DNA of 64,000 nt from contig NZ_CP083376.1 in assembly GCF_020042665.1 (NCBI RefSeq), forward strand, positions 310,001-374,000, read 5' to 3'. Below are positions 36,376 through 45,389 of the stretch, in pieces; within the stretch, counting starts at the first letter, position 1, and each line of letters starts with the position of its first letter. Below the pieces are notes generated by a model. It did no database searches, was not told where the DNA came from, and was given only the letters and a program-made list of their open reading frames with translations. This DNA is from Pseudoxanthomonas sp. X-1 (lineage in GTDB: Bacteria; Pseudomonadota; Gammaproteobacteria; Xanthomonadales; Xanthomonadaceae). The translations under genes and the position numbers were made by a program.

Positions 36376-36600
36376 CAGGGGGTCTCCGTGGGAGTTTCGC
36401 GGTGCGGGGCCGGAAGATGGCCGCCGGATGCGGTAAAATGGGGTGTTTCGCGGCCCGATCAAGCCCTGCATGCTTAGGGGGAGGCCGCGCCACCCGGCAT
36501 CGAGGGCGCCAGTGTGCGACCGGGTTGCCGGCGATGCAAGCGGACCTCTCCGCCCCCTTCAGCCCGCCGCCGCCCCAGGGCCCCGGCGCAAAGAGAATTC

Positions 36601-38391
36601 ATGAGCGACAAGCCTCTTACCGACGTCACCTTCAACTCCTTTCCCCTGCATCCGGACCTGCTGGCCGGGCTGGAAGCGGCCGGGTTCTCCCGCTGCACGC
36701 CGATCCAGGCGCTGACCCTGCCGGTGGCGCTGGCCGGGCGCGACGTGGCCGGCCAGGCCCAGACCGGCACCGGCAAGACGCTAGCCTTCCTGGTGGCGGT
36801 GATGAACCGCCTGCTGACCCGGCCGGCGCTGGCCGACCGCAAGCCCGAGGATCCGCGCGCGCTGATCATGGCGCCCACCCGCGAGCTGGCGATCCAGATC
36901 CACAAGGACGCGGTCAAGTTCGGCTCGTCGCTGGGCCTGCGCTTCGCGCTGGTCTACGGCGGCGTGGACTACGACAAGCAGCGCGAGCTGCTGCAGCAGG
37001 GCGTGGACATCATCATCGCCACGCCGGGCCGCCTGATCGACTACGTCAAGCAGCACAAGGTCGTGTCCCTGCATGCCTGCGAGGTGTGCGTGATGGACGA
37101 GGCCGACCGCATGTTCGACCTGGGGTTCATCAAGGACATCCGCTTCCTGCTGCGGCGCATGCCCGAGCGCACTACGCGCCAGACGCTGCTGTTCAGCGCC
37201 ACGCTCAGCCACCGCGTGCTGGAGCTGGCCTACGAGCACATGAACGAACCGGAGAAGCTGGTCGTCGAGGCCGAGACGGTCACCGCCGCGCGCGTGCGCC
37301 AGCGCATGTACCTGCCGGCCGACGACGAGAAGATCCCGCTGCTGCTGGGCCTGCTGTCGCGCAGCGAGGGCGCGCGCACGATGGTGTTCGTCAACACCAA
37401 GGCCTTCGTCGAGCGTGTGGCCCGGGCCCTGGAGCGCGCCGGCTACCGCGTCGGCGTGCTGTCCGGCGATGTGCCGCAGAAAAAGCGCGAGACCCTGCTC
37501 AAGCGCTTCCAGGCCGGCCAGCTCGAGCTGCTGGTGGCCACCGACGTGGCCGCGCGCGGCCTGCACATCGACGGCGTCAGCCACGTCTACAACTACGACC
37601 TGCCGTTCGACGCCGAGGACTACGTGCACCGCATCGGCCGCACCGCGCGCCTGGGGGCCGAGGGCGACGCCATCAGCTTCGCCTGCGAGCGCTATGCGAT
37701 GAGCCTGCCGGACATCGAGGCCTACATCGAGCAGAAGATCCCGGTCGAGCCGGTCACCGCCGAGCTGCTGACCGCGCTGCCGCGCCCCGAGCGCGCGCCG
37801 CTGCCGCCGGGCGAGGACGACGGCGAGGCCGAAAGCGTCAGCGCGATCTTCCGCGAGGCGCGCGAGCAGAAGGCCGCCGACGAGGCGCGCCGTGGTGGCG
37901 GGCGCTCCGGTTCCGGCGGCGGTGGTCGCAGCGGTTCGCGTGAGGGCGGCCGCAGCGGCGCCCGCGATGGCGCCGGCAGCCGCGGCCCGCGTCCGCCGCG
38001 CCGTCCGCGCAGCGAGCCGGTGGCCGGCGAGGCGGCCGTGGCGCCGATCGCCGACGCTCCGGTGGCCGAAGCGCCGCGTCCCGTGCCGGCCGCCGCCGTG
38101 GGCGGCGAGGCGCCGCACGATCCGAACGCGCCGCAGGGCGAGAAGCGCCCGCGCAAGCGCCGTCGTCGCCGCCACGGCCGTCCGGTCGAAGGCGCCGAAG
38201 GCGCGGCGCAGCCCTCGGCCGGCTCCGGCAACGGCGCCGCTGGCCCGCGCGCGCCGCGCGCCAAGCCCGAGCCGTCGGCCGCCGCGCCGGTCGCCAAGGC
38301 CAAGCCGGCCCCGGCCGCCGCGTCGGCCGCGGGCAACGACTCGTTCCTGACCCGCCTGGGCCGCAAGATCAAGTCGCTGGTCGGCGGCTGA
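36601..38391 (+). CDS. rhlB: DEAD-box RNA helicase RhlB with long basic C-terminal tail
   Basis: 596 residues. The helicase core occupies about 1-420: F-motif FNSF, Q-motif ([10 protein letters not shown]), Walker [21 protein letters not shown] box [16 protein letters not shown] (LFSATLS), [14 protein letters not shown] and [10 protein letters not shown]. RhlB unwinds RNA, in E. coli as part of the degradosome. After residue 420 comes a tail of about 175 residues rich in Arg, Gly, Ala and Pro, with many GGRSG-type repeats, then a Lys/Arg patch, ending [13 protein letters not shown]. The tail is likely RNA-binding and disordered. ATG 36601 fits the RhlB N-terminus. Confidence 0.94.
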   Translation: MSDKPLTDVTFNSFPLHPDLLAGLEAAGFSRCTPIQALTLPVALAGRDVAGQAQTGTGKTLAFLVAVMNRLLTRPALADRKPEDPRALIMAPTRELAIQIHKDAVKFGSSLGLRFALVYGGVDYDKQRELLQQGVDIIIATPGRLIDYVKQHKVVSLHACEVCVMDEADRMFDLGFIKDIRFLLRRMPERTTRQTLLFSATLSHRVLELAYEHMNEPEKLVVEAETVTAARVRQRMYLPADDEKIPLLLGLLSRSEGARTMVFVNTKAFVERVARALERAGYRVGVLSGDVPQKKRETLLKRFQAGQLELLVATDVAARGLHIDGVSHVYNYDLPFDAEDYVHRIGRTARLGAEGDAISFACERYAMSLPDIEAYIEQKIPVEPVTAELLTALPRPERAPLPPGEDDGEAESVSAIFREAREQKAADEARRGGGRSGSGGGGRSGSREGGRSGARDGAGSRGPRPPRRPRSEPVAGEAAVAPIADAPVAEAPRPVPAAAVGGEAPHDPNAPQGEKRPRKRRRRRHGRPVEGAEGAAQPSAGSGNGAAGPRAPRAKPEPSAAAPVAKAKPAPAAASAAGNDSFLTRLGRKIKSLVGG

Positions 38392-38526
38392 CGGGAGAGG
38401 AACGCGGGCGAGGCGGCGCGCAACGCATCGGCGCTGCGGCCGCTTCGCCGCCGCGCGTTCCTCGCTCCTCTTCCCGCTCCGCGGGTCACGCACTCGTTCT
38501 TCGCGTCGCGCGGGCATAATCGCGGC

Positions 38527-39213
38527 ATGACCGTCCTGCGCTTCGAAAACGTCAGCAAGCTCTATCCCGGGGGCCATGAGGCCCTGTCCGATGTCAGCTT
38601 CGAGGTGGGCGAGGGCGAGATGCTGTTCGTCACCGGCCACTCCGGCGCCGGCAAGAGCACGCTGCTGCGGCTGGTGCACCTGAGCGAGCGGCCCAGCCGC
38701 GGCGCGGTGGTGTTCGACGGGCGCAACCTGCTCAAGGTGCGCGGCCGCCAGATCCCGCTGCATCGGCGCCATGTCGGCGCAGTGCATCAGGACCACCGCC
38801 TGCTCACCGACCGCACCGTGGCCGAGAACGTGGCCCTGCCGCTGATCCTGCGCGGCGATCGCCGCGGCGACATCGGCAAGCGCGTACGCGAGGTGCTGAC
38901 CCGCCTGGGCCTGGGCCATCGCGAGCGCGCGCTGCCGACCCAGCTCTCGGCCGGCGAGCAGCAGCGCGTGGGCATCGCCCGGGCGATCGTGTCCGAGCCG
39001 CGCCTGCTGGTCGCCGACGAGCCCACCGGCAACCTCGACCCGACCCTGGCCGCCGAGATCATGTCGCTGTTCGCCTCCATGCCCGAGCGCGGCACCTCGG
39101 TGCTGGTGGTCAGCCACGACCTGGCCCTGATCAAGCGCATGCGCAAGCGCGTGCTGATCCTGGACCATGGCCGGCTGATGGACGACATCAGCCCCGACGA
39201 CCTGGCCGAGTAA
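38527..39213 (+). CDS. ftsE: Cell division ATP-binding protein FtsE
   Basis: 228-residue ABC ATPase that pairs with FtsX at the division septum and controls peptidoglycan hydrolases. It has the A-loop region KLYPGGHEAL, Walker A GHSGAGKST at 37-45, the Q-loop in GAVHQDHRLL, signature LSAGEQQRVGIARAI (Ala for the usual second Gly), Walker B LLVADEPTGNLD and the H-loop SHD. It is followed after 37 bp by ftsX, so the pair is one operon. The 135-bp gap upstream carries its promoter. Confidence 0.96.
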   Translation: MTVLRFENVSKLYPGGHEALSDVSFEVGEGEMLFVTGHSGAGKSTLLRLVHLSERPSRGAVVFDGRNLLKVRGRQIPLHRRHVGAVHQDHRLLTDRTVAENVALPLILRGDRRGDIGKRVREVLTRLGLGHRERALPTQLSAGEQQRVGIARAIVSEPRLLVADEPTGNLDPTLAAEIMSLFASMPERGTSVLVVSHDLALIKRMRKRVLILDHGRLMDDISPDDLAE

Positions 39214-39250
39214 TGGCCATGACTGCTGCAAGTTCCGTAGGGGTGCGCGC

Positions 39251-40216
39251 ATGAGCGACGAACCGGGCCCGAAGATCGAACCCAACCGCCGCGTCGCCGG
39301 CCCGCGCTCGGGCGTGGGCATCTGGCTGGACCAACATCTGTACAGCTTCGTCTCCAGCCTGGGCCGCGCGCTGCGCCGGCCCTGGTCCACGGCGCTGACC
39401 ATCGGCGTGATGGCGGTGGCGCTGGCCCTGCCGCTGGGCCTGTGGCTGGCGCTGGGCAACGTGCAGCACTTCGCCGGCAGCGTGCAGGCTTCGCGCCAGG
39501 TGGACGTGTTCCTCAAGCGCGACACCTCGCCCGAGCGCGCCCGCGCGCTGGCCGAAGAAGTCCGTGCGCGCCCGGACGTGGCCCGCGTGGACCTGCGCAC
39601 GCCCGAGCAGGGCCTGGCCGACTTCCGCAGGCTCAGCGGGCTGGATGCGGCCATCGATGCGCTGGACGAGAACCCGCTGCCGGCGCAGCTGGTGGTGATC
39701 CCCGGTGGCGACGACGCGGCGCTGGCCGAGGCGCTGGGCCAGCTGCCCGAGGCCGACGTGGTCCAGCACGACGCGGTCTGGCGCCAGCGCCTGGATGGCT
39801 GGCTGCACTTCGGCACGCGGCTGGTGTGGGTGCTTGCGGCGCTGTTCGGCCTGGGCGCGGCGCTGGTGGTGGGCAACACGGTGCGCCTGGACATCCAGTC
39901 GCGGCGCGAGGAGATCGGCGTACTGCAGCTGCTGGGCGCCAGCGACGGCTTCATCCGCCGCCCCTTCATCTATCTGGGCGCCTGGTACGGCCTGGGCGCC
40001 GGGCTGCTGGCGCTGGGCCTGGTGCTGGTGGCCGGTGCCGCCCTGCGCGCGCCGCTGGAGGCGCTGGCGCACAGCTACGGCAGCAGCTTCGCGCTCGATG
40101 GGCTGGACCCGGTGCGCGCCGGTCTGGTATTGGTGGCGGCCTTGATCATCGGCTGGTTGGGGGCCTGGTGGGTGACCGGGCACTACCTGCGCCAGACCCG
40201 CCCGACCGACACCTGA
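39251..40216 (+). CDS. ftsX: Cell division protein FtsX
   Basis: 321-residue membrane partner of FtsE. A cytoplasmic N-terminus of about 35 residues leads to the first helix (TALTIGVMAVALALPLGLWL), the periplasmic domain follows (VDVFLKRDTSPERA, NPLPAQLVVIP), and the three C-terminal helices hold the FtsX core (LFGLGAALVVGNTVRLDI, EEIGVLQLLGA, FIYLGAWYGLGAGLL). Length and topology are normal for proteobacterial FtsX. It signals to murein hydrolase activators in the periplasm. Confidence 0.94.
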   Translation: MSDEPGPKIEPNRRVAGPRSGVGIWLDQHLYSFVSSLGRALRRPWSTALTIGVMAVALALPLGLWLALGNVQHFAGSVQASRQVDVFLKRDTSPERARALAEEVRARPDVARVDLRTPEQGLADFRRLSGLDAAIDALDENPLPAQLVVIPGGDDAALAEALGQLPEADVVQHDAVWRQRLDGWLHFGTRLVWVLAALFGLGAALVVGNTVRLDIQSRREEIGVLQLLGASDGFIRRPFIYLGAWYGLGAGLLALGLVLVAGAALRAPLEALAHSYGSSFALDGLDPVRAGLVLVAALIIGWLGAWWVTGHYLRQTRPTDT

Positions 40217-40229
40217 CCGCACAGCGCCT

Positions 40230-41072
40230 ATGGCCCCCCAAGACTTGCGGCACCTGATCAGCGACGCCCCCAGGGTCATGGTGGTCGACGGCTCCAAGAT
40301 GGTGCGCAAGCTGATCGCCGACGTGCTCAAGCGCGACCTGCCGCAGGTGCAGGTGGTCGGCTGCGCGAGCCTGGCCGAAGCGCGCCAGGCGCTGGCCGAA
40401 GGCCCGGTCGACCTGGTCACCACCGCGCTGTCGCTCAAGAGCGGCAGCGGGCTGGAAGTGGCGCGTGCGGTGCGCGAGTCCGCCGGTCAGGCCTACGTGC
40501 CGGTGATCGTGGTCTCCGGCGAGGCGCAGCAGCATCTGGAGGAGCGCCGCTTCACCGAGTTCGTCACCGACTACTTCGACAAGGCGCTGGGCCACGAGGC
40601 GCTGGCCGCCTTCATCCATGGTTACGTGCAGCCCGAGCCGGTGCCCGGCTCGACCGTGCTCTATGTCGAGGACAGCCGCGTGGTGGCCGAGACCACCACG
40701 CGCATGCTCGAGCGGCACGGGCTGAAGGTGGTCCACGTGCTGCGCGCCGAGGACGCCTTCGCCCTGCTCACCGCCGAATGCCTGGGCCTGTCGGCCACCC
40801 GCTTCGACGTGGTGCTGACCGATGTCACGCTGAAGGGCGAGCTGAGCGGCGTGGACATCGTCCGGCGCGTGCGCGTGGACTTCGACTACGGCAAGCGGCG
40901 CCTGCCGATCCTGGTGATGACCGGCGACAGCAACCGCGACAACCAGGCCGAACTGCTGCGCGACGGCGCCAACGACCTGGTGCTCAAGCCCATCGAGGAG
41001 CGCCTGCTGGTGACCAAGGTGCTGTTCCAGCTGCGGCTGGCGCGGATGGCCGGCGCGCGCGTGGACGCATGA
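40230..41072 (+). CDS. Response regulator with two receiver domains, first one degenerate
   Basis: 280 residues made only of two CheY-like receiver domains and no output domain. Domain 1 (about 15-135) keeps the fold, but the phosphoacceptor position is Ala66 (VTTALSL) and the acidic pair is reduced to Asp20, so it should not be phosphorylated. Domain 2 (about 142-270) is complete: acidic pocket YVEDS, phospho-Asp198 in VVLTDVTL, Thr231 in MTGDS and Lys253 in VLKPIE. It probably works as a phosphorelay or protein-binding switch. It lies 13 bp after ftsX and overlaps folB, but no histidine kinase is nearby. Partner unknown. Confidence 0.85.
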   Translation: MAPQDLRHLISDAPRVMVVDGSKMVRKLIADVLKRDLPQVQVVGCASLAEARQALAEGPVDLVTTALSLKSGSGLEVARAVRESAGQAYVPVIVVSGEAQQHLEERRFTEFVTDYFDKALGHEALAAFIHGYVQPEPVPGSTVLYVEDSRVVAETTTRMLERHGLKVVHVLRAEDAFALLTAECLGLSATRFDVVLTDVTLKGELSGVDIVRRVRVDFDYGKRRLPILVMTGDSNRDNQAELLRDGANDLVLKPIEERLLVTKVLFQLRLARMAGARVDA

Positions 41073-41434
41073 GCGCGATGGACGATGTGGTCTTCATCGA
41101 CGGGCTGCGGACGCAGGCTTTGATCGGCGTATACGACTTCGAGCGGACCGGTCCGCAGCCGCTGGTGTTCGACGTGGAGATGACCATGGACACGCGCGCG
41201 GCCGGAAGCAGCGATGCGCTGGGCGACACGGTGGATTACGCGGTGGTGGCCGAGGCGATCGAGCAGACCTGCGCCGGCTCGGCCTTCGCGCTGGTCGAGG
41301 CGCTGGCCGAGACCGTTGCCGCGCGACTGCTGCGGGAGTTCCCGATCCGCCGCATCGCCCTGCGCGTGACCAAGCCGCAGGCCGTGCCGGCCGCGCGCGG
41401 GGTGGGCGTGCGCATCGTGCGCCACGCCGCATGA
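41069..41434 (+). CDS. folB: Dihydroneopterin aldolase
   Basis: 121-residue FolB, third-step enzyme of folate synthesis (7,8-dihydroneopterin to the hydroxymethyl pterin plus glycolaldehyde). VFIDGLRTQALIGVYDFE at the N-terminus matches the family, with the catalytic Lys in RVTKPQAVP and the pterin-anchoring Glu in ALVEALAE. ATG 41069 overlaps the stop of the response-regulator gene. The stop overlaps the start of the folK-like gene (ATGA), so the three are coupled. Confidence 0.93.
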   Translation: MSAMDDVVFIDGLRTQALIGVYDFERTGPQPLVFDVEMTMDTRAAGSSDALGDTVDYAVVAEAIEQTCAGSAFALVEALAETVAARLLREFPIRRIALRVTKPQAVPAARGVGVRIVRHAA

Positions 41435-41838
41435 AGACCCACCGCTACGTGCTGCTGCTCGGCACCAGCCTGGCCTCGCCGCTGGTGCTGGAACGGGCGA
41501 TCGAATCGCTGGCGGTCGAAGGCCTGATCGAGGCGGTCTCGCGCCGGGTCAGCGGGCCCAGCGTCAGCCCCGGCGATGCGCGCCATTTCCACAATCAGGC
41601 TGTGGTGCTGGCCACCGCGCTGACGCGCGAGGCGCTGCCGGCGCGGCTCAAGCAGATCGAGGCCGCGCTGGGCCGCACGCCGAATGCGGCCGACTGCGTG
41701 ATCGACCTCGACCTGGCCTGCGAATGCGACGGCCACGGCATCGTGCTGTGGCGCGACGACCGCAAGCTGGGCCACGCGCTGTTCCTGGACCTGATGCAGG
41801 ACGTGCTGGATCAGCTGCGCGGGACTGCGCTGGCCTGA
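41431..41838 (+). CDS. Divergent FolK-like HPPK
   Basis: 135-residue protein resembling 6-hydroxymethyl-7,8-dihydropterin pyrophosphokinase. It has YVLLLGTSLAS in place of the usual LGSNLG, FHNQAVVLATAL, RLKQIEAALGR and the metal-binding DLDLA in CVIDLDLA. It is shorter than typical HPPK (about 160 residues), and the conserved Arg before the DLDL motif is replaced. It follows folB with a four-base overlap and precedes a pteridine reductase gene, so a pterin role is likely. It may be a second, non-canonical HPPK, with a standard folK elsewhere in the genome. Confidence 0.75.
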   Translation: MKTHRYVLLLGTSLASPLVLERAIESLAVEGLIEAVSRRVSGPSVSPGDARHFHNQAVVLATALTREALPARLKQIEAALGRTPNAADCVIDLDLACECDGHGIVLWRDDRKLGHALFLDLMQDVLDQLRGTALA

Positions 41839-41847
41839 TCGAGCTGC

Positions 41848-41914
41848 GTGGGAGCCGCCATGGCGGCGATGCGGCCTTACCGGGAGAGCCCCATCGCCGC
41901 CATGGCGGCTCCAA
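41848..41914. repeat. REP-like palindromic element, family A, copy 3
   Basis: GTGGGAGCCGCCATGGCGGC, then GATGCGGCCTTACCGGGAGA, then the mirrored arm CATCGCCGCCATGGCGGCTC, matches the copies at 6132 and 15404 with few changes. It lies in the 115-bp gap between the convergent folK-like and pteridine reductase genes and could serve as a shared transcript end. Confidence 0.8.
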
Positions 41915-41953
41915 CCCGGCACGCCCGCTGTCACACGCGCCCACGCCCGCGCG

Positions 41954-42694
41954 CTACACGAACACCGAGCGCCCGCCGTCGATCGCCACCACCTGGCCGT
42001 TGATGTAGGCATTGCCGTCCAGCAGCCAGCGCACCGCCGAGACGATGTCCTCCGGCGCGCCCTGCCGCTGCAGCGGCACGCGCTCGCGCAGCAGGGCCTC
42101 GGTCTCGGCCTTGGTCGGGTTCTCCGACCACAGGATGTTGCCCGGCGCGATCGCGTTGACCCGCACCCGCGGGCCCAGTTCGCGCGCCAGCGACTGGGTC
42201 ATCATCACCAGCGCGGCCTTGGCCATGCAGTAGAGCGTGTGCTCGGGCAGCGGACGCTGGGCGTAGATGTCGGCGATGCTCACGATCGCCCCGCGGCTGG
42301 CCGCCAGGTGCGGGGCGGCTGCCTGCGAGAGGAAGAACGGCGCGCGCGCATTGGAGGCGAACAGCGCGTCCCACTGCTCGGGCGTGGCCGTGCCGATCGG
42401 CGTGGCGTAGTAGGCCGAGGCGTTGTTGACCAGGGCATCGAGCCGGCCGAAGCGCCGCACCGTGTCCTCGACCAGCGCCGGCAGCCGCTCGGTGTCGGCC
42501 AGCTCGGCCTGCAGCACCAGCGTGCTGCCCGGGCGCGCGGCCTCCAGTTCGTCGGCCAGCGCCTGCATCTGCTGCGCCGAGCCGCGGTAATGCAGGCCCA
42601 GCGCGTAGCCGTCGGCATGCAGGGCGCGGGCGATGGCCGCGCCGATGCGCTTGGCGGCACCGGTGATCAGGGCGACGCGGGGTTGGTCGGACAT
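41954..42694 (-). CDS. Pteridine reductase (SDR family)
   Basis: 246-residue short-chain dehydrogenase. The pteridine-reductase-type cofactor motif TGAAKRIG (TGxxxRxG rather than TGxxxGxG) marks it as PTR1/FolM-like, with LHYRGS for NADPH choice, NNASAYYATPIG, and the catalytic Tyr/Lys in YCMAKAALV. It ends GNAYINGQVVAIDGGRS. Such enzymes reduce dihydropterins or dihydrofolate. The neighbouring folB and folK-like genes support a pterin role. ATG 42694 gives normal length and is divergent from the ATP-grasp gene. Confidence 0.87.
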   Translation of the reverse strand: MSDQPRVALITGAAKRIGAAIARALHADGYALGLHYRGSAQQMQALADELEAARPGSTLVLQAELADTERLPALVEDTVRRFGRLDALVNNASAYYATPIGTATPEQWDALFASNARAPFFLSQAAAPHLAASRGAIVSIADIYAQRPLPEHTLYCMAKAALVMMTQSLARELGPRVRVNAIAPGNILWSENPTKAETEALLRERVPLQRQGAPEDIVSAVRWLLDGNAYINGQVVAIDGGRSVFV

Positions 42695-42854
42695 GGCGGT
42701 TGCGAGCGACGAAACGGACCCGGATTGTGGCATCGCCGGGCGGTCCGACGCGCCGACGCGATTGCTTGACGCCGGTCATGGTTTGCGGGCATGTTGCCGA
42801 AGAACCCTTTCGCGACCGCTTTCCGCTGGCTGCAAGGGCATCGGAACGGAGCGA

Positions 42855-44300
42855 ATGGACTGGGCGAAGTATCGGACTTCCACGTTTGACGAGCTGATCC
42901 AGGCCGACGGCCAGCCGCGTCCCGCCGCGCGCCGACTGGTCGAGTACCTGGGAGGCCTTTCGGGGCGCGAACTGGCCGAGCGCCAGCTGGCCGCCGACGT
43001 CACCGCCCGGGTCATGGGCATTACCTTCACCGTCTATTCCGATGGCCGCAACGTCGACCGCACGCTGCCCTTCGACCTGATCCCGCGCATCATCCCGCGC
43101 CGCGAGTGGGAGGTCACCGAGGCCGGCCTCAAGCAGCGCATGCAGGCGCTGAACCTGTTCATCGGCGACATCTACGGCAAGCAGCAGATCGTCAAGGACA
43201 AGGTGTTCCCGGCGATGCTGCTGGCCGACTCGGTCAACTTCCGCCCGCAGTGCGTGGGCATCTCGCCGCCGCTGGGCGTGTGGGCGCACATCTGCGGCTC
43301 GGACCTGGTGCGCGATGCCGACGGCACGCTGTACGCGCTGGAGGACAACCTGCGCATCCCCTCCGGCGTGAGCTACATGCTGGAGAACCGCATGGTGGCC
43401 AAGCGCGTGTTCCCGGAACTGTTCGAGACCAGCTCGATCCTGCCGGTGGACGAATACCCCAGCCAGCTCTACGAGACCCTGGCCGCGCTGTCGCCGCGCC
43501 CGGGCGATGCGCCGGTGATCGCGCTGCTGACGCCTGGCGTGTTCAACAGCGCCTATTTCGAGCATGCCTACCTGGCGCAGGCCATGGGCATCGAGCTTGT
43601 CGAAGGCTCGGACCTGTTCGTCGCCGACGACGACTGCACCTACATGCGCACCGTGTACGGTCCGCAGCGCGTGGATGTGATCTACCGGCGCGTGGACGAT
43701 CTGTTCATCGATCCGGAAGTGTTCCACCCCGATTCGATGCTGGGCGTGCCGGGGCTGATCCGCAGCTGGCGCGCCGGCAAGGTGGCGCTGGCCAACGCGC
43801 CGGGCGCCGGCGTGGCCGACGACAAGGTGGTCTTCGCCTACGTGCCCAAGATGATCAAGTACTACCTGGACCAGGAGCCGATCCTGCCCAACGTGCCCAG
43901 CTATCTGTGCCACGACGCGGCCGATCGCAAGTACGTGCTCGAGCACCTGGACCAGCTGGTGGTCAAACCGGCCAACGAATCCGGCGGCTACGGCATGCTG
44001 ATCGGTCCGCGCGCCAGCGCGGCCGAGCGCGAGAAGTTCCGCGGCCTGATCCAGGACGATCCGCGCAATTACATGGCCCAGCCCACGCTCAACCTGTCCA
44101 CCGCGCCGATCGTCACCGACGAAGGCCCTTCGCCGCGGCACCTGGACCTGCGTCCGTTCATCCTCTCGCGCCAGGACACCTACGTGACCACCGGCGGCCT
44201 GACCCGCGTGGCGATGACGCCCGGTTCGCTGGTGGTCAATTCCTCGCAGGGCGGCGGCGCCAAGGACACCTGGGTGGTCGACGAGGAGGGAGACGCCTGA
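42855..44300 (+). CDS. Circularly permuted ATP-grasp protein (Anbu-associated)
   Basis: 481-residue circularly permuted ATP-grasp type 2 protein (DUF404/DUF407 family). Signature blocks are NLFIGDIYGKQQIVKDKVFP, GSDLVRDADGTLYALEDNLRIPSG (split here by reading), VKPANESGGYGMLIGP and SRQDTYVTTGGLTRVA. ATP-grasp enzymes join carboxylates to amines, and this family co-occurs with alpha-E and Anbu proteins, so a peptide-tagging or peptide-synthesis role has been proposed but not proven. The stop overlaps the alpha-E ATG by one base (TGATG). Start ATG 42855 is set by the family N-terminus (MDWAKYRTSTFDEL). Confidence 0.9.
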   Translation: MDWAKYRTSTFDELIQADGQPRPAARRLVEYLGGLSGRELAERQLAADVTARVMGITFTVYSDGRNVDRTLPFDLIPRIIPRREWEVTEAGLKQRMQALNLFIGDIYGKQQIVKDKVFPAMLLADSVNFRPQCVGISPPLGVWAHICGSDLVRDADGTLYALEDNLRIPSGVSYMLENRMVAKRVFPELFETSSILPVDEYPSQLYETLAALSPRPGDAPVIALLTPGVFNSAYFEHAYLAQAMGIELVEGSDLFVADDDCTYMRTVYGPQRVDVIYRRVDDLFIDPEVFHPDSMLGVPGLIRSWRAGKVALANAPGAGVADDKVVFAYVPKMIKYYLDQEPILPNVPSYLCHDAADRKYVLEHLDQLVVKPANESGGYGMLIGPRASAAEREKFRGLIQDDPRNYMAQPTLNLSTAPIVTDEGPSPRHLDLRPFILSRQDTYVTTGGLTRVAMTPGSLVVNSSQGGGAKDTWVVDEEGDA

Positions 44301-45241
44301 TGCTCTCGCGCGTCGCAGACAACCTGTACTGGTTCAGCCGCTACATCCGCCGCGCGGAGAACACCGCGCGCCTGGTCGGCGTGGGCAGCATGCTGCAGCT
44401 GGACCTGCCGCGCTCGGTGCGCTTCACCTGGCGGCCGATGATCGACACGGTGGGCGCCGGCGAGGTGTTCGCCGCACTCCATCCCGACGCCGGCACCGAT
44501 GTGGCCGATACCGAGGTGGTGCGTTTCCTGCTGCTGGACGAACTCAATCCCTCCTCGCTGCGCGTCACCCTGACCCAGGCGCGCGAGATCCTGCGCGGCA
44601 TCCGCGACGCCCTGCCGCAGGAGGTGTGGGAAGCGGTCAACGACCTGTACCTGTACGTGGGGGCCAGCGGCGAACGCGCGCTGCAGCGGCGCTATCGCGA
44701 CGAGTTCCTCAGCCGCACCGTCGATGGCTGCCTCAAGGTGTCCGGCCTGCTGCTGGCCAACGTCAGTCGCGATATCGGCTATCAGTTCCTGCGCCTGGGC
44801 ACCGGCATCGAGCAGGCCGACATGACCACGCGCATCATCGACGCCGGCGCCTCGGGCCTGATCACCCCGCGGACCGAGGAAGACCGCGAGGCGTTCCGCA
44901 ACATGCAGTGGATGGCGGTGCTGCGCTCCCTGGCCGCCTACCAGATGTACCGCCGCCACGTGCGCCAGCGCGTCACCGGCGAGCACGCGCTGCGCTTCCT
45001 GCTGCAGAACACCGAGTTCCCGCGCAGCGTGCAGTTCTGCCTGACCCGCGCCCAGCACGTGCTGCCGACGATGCCGGCGCGGCCGAGCGTGGACCGCCAT
45101 CTCAACCGCGTGGTCGGCATGACCCGCAACGCCGATCCGGTGTGGCTCGCGGCGAAGAACCCGGCCGGCTTCATGGACGATATCCAGACGCGCCTGAGCG
45201 ATCTGCATCACGCCATCGTCGAGGGGTACTTCTACAACTAA
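44300..45241 (+). CDS. Alpha-E domain protein (Anbu-associated)
   Basis: 313-residue all-helical alpha-E (DUF403) protein. MLSRVADNLYWFSRYIRRAE is the standard N-terminus, and ANVSRDIGYQFLRLGTGIEQADMTTRI and HLNRVVGM follow in family order. It is found fused to or beside the circularly permuted ATP-grasp enzyme; molecular activity is unknown. It is translationally coupled to the ATP-grasp gene through TGATG and converges on the Anbu gene, with a hairpin between. Confidence 0.92.
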   Translation: MLSRVADNLYWFSRYIRRAENTARLVGVGSMLQLDLPRSVRFTWRPMIDTVGAGEVFAALHPDAGTDVADTEVVRFLLLDELNPSSLRVTLTQAREILRGIRDALPQEVWEAVNDLYLYVGASGERALQRRYRDEFLSRTVDGCLKVSGLLLANVSRDIGYQFLRLGTGIEQADMTTRIIDAGASGLITPRTEEDREAFRNMQWMAVLRSLAAYQMYRRHVRQRVTGEHALRFLLQNTEFPRSVQFCLTRAQHVLPTMPARPSVDRHLNRVVGMTRNADPVWLAAKNPAGFMDDIQTRLSDLHHAIVEGYFYN

Positions 45242-45330
45242 GGAACGAGTTGGAGCCTGGCAGCTTCTCTCGATCGGGCCTGGCCTATGCCATCAGCCGA
45301 CACTGCGACGAGACAGGAAGAAGCAGTTCA

Positions 45331-45357
45331 GCGGAAGCGGTGGTTTCCCGCTTCCGC
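45331..45357. terminator. Hairpin between convergent alpha-E and Anbu genes
   Basis: Ten-base-pair perfect stem GCGGAAGCGG/CCGCTTCCGC with a seven-base loop. It has no T-tract on either side, but its position between two stops suggests a bidirectional transcript end. Confidence 0.55.
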
Positions 45358-45389
45358 GCGGTCCTCGTTCCGCTCCCCGCGTTCCTGCC

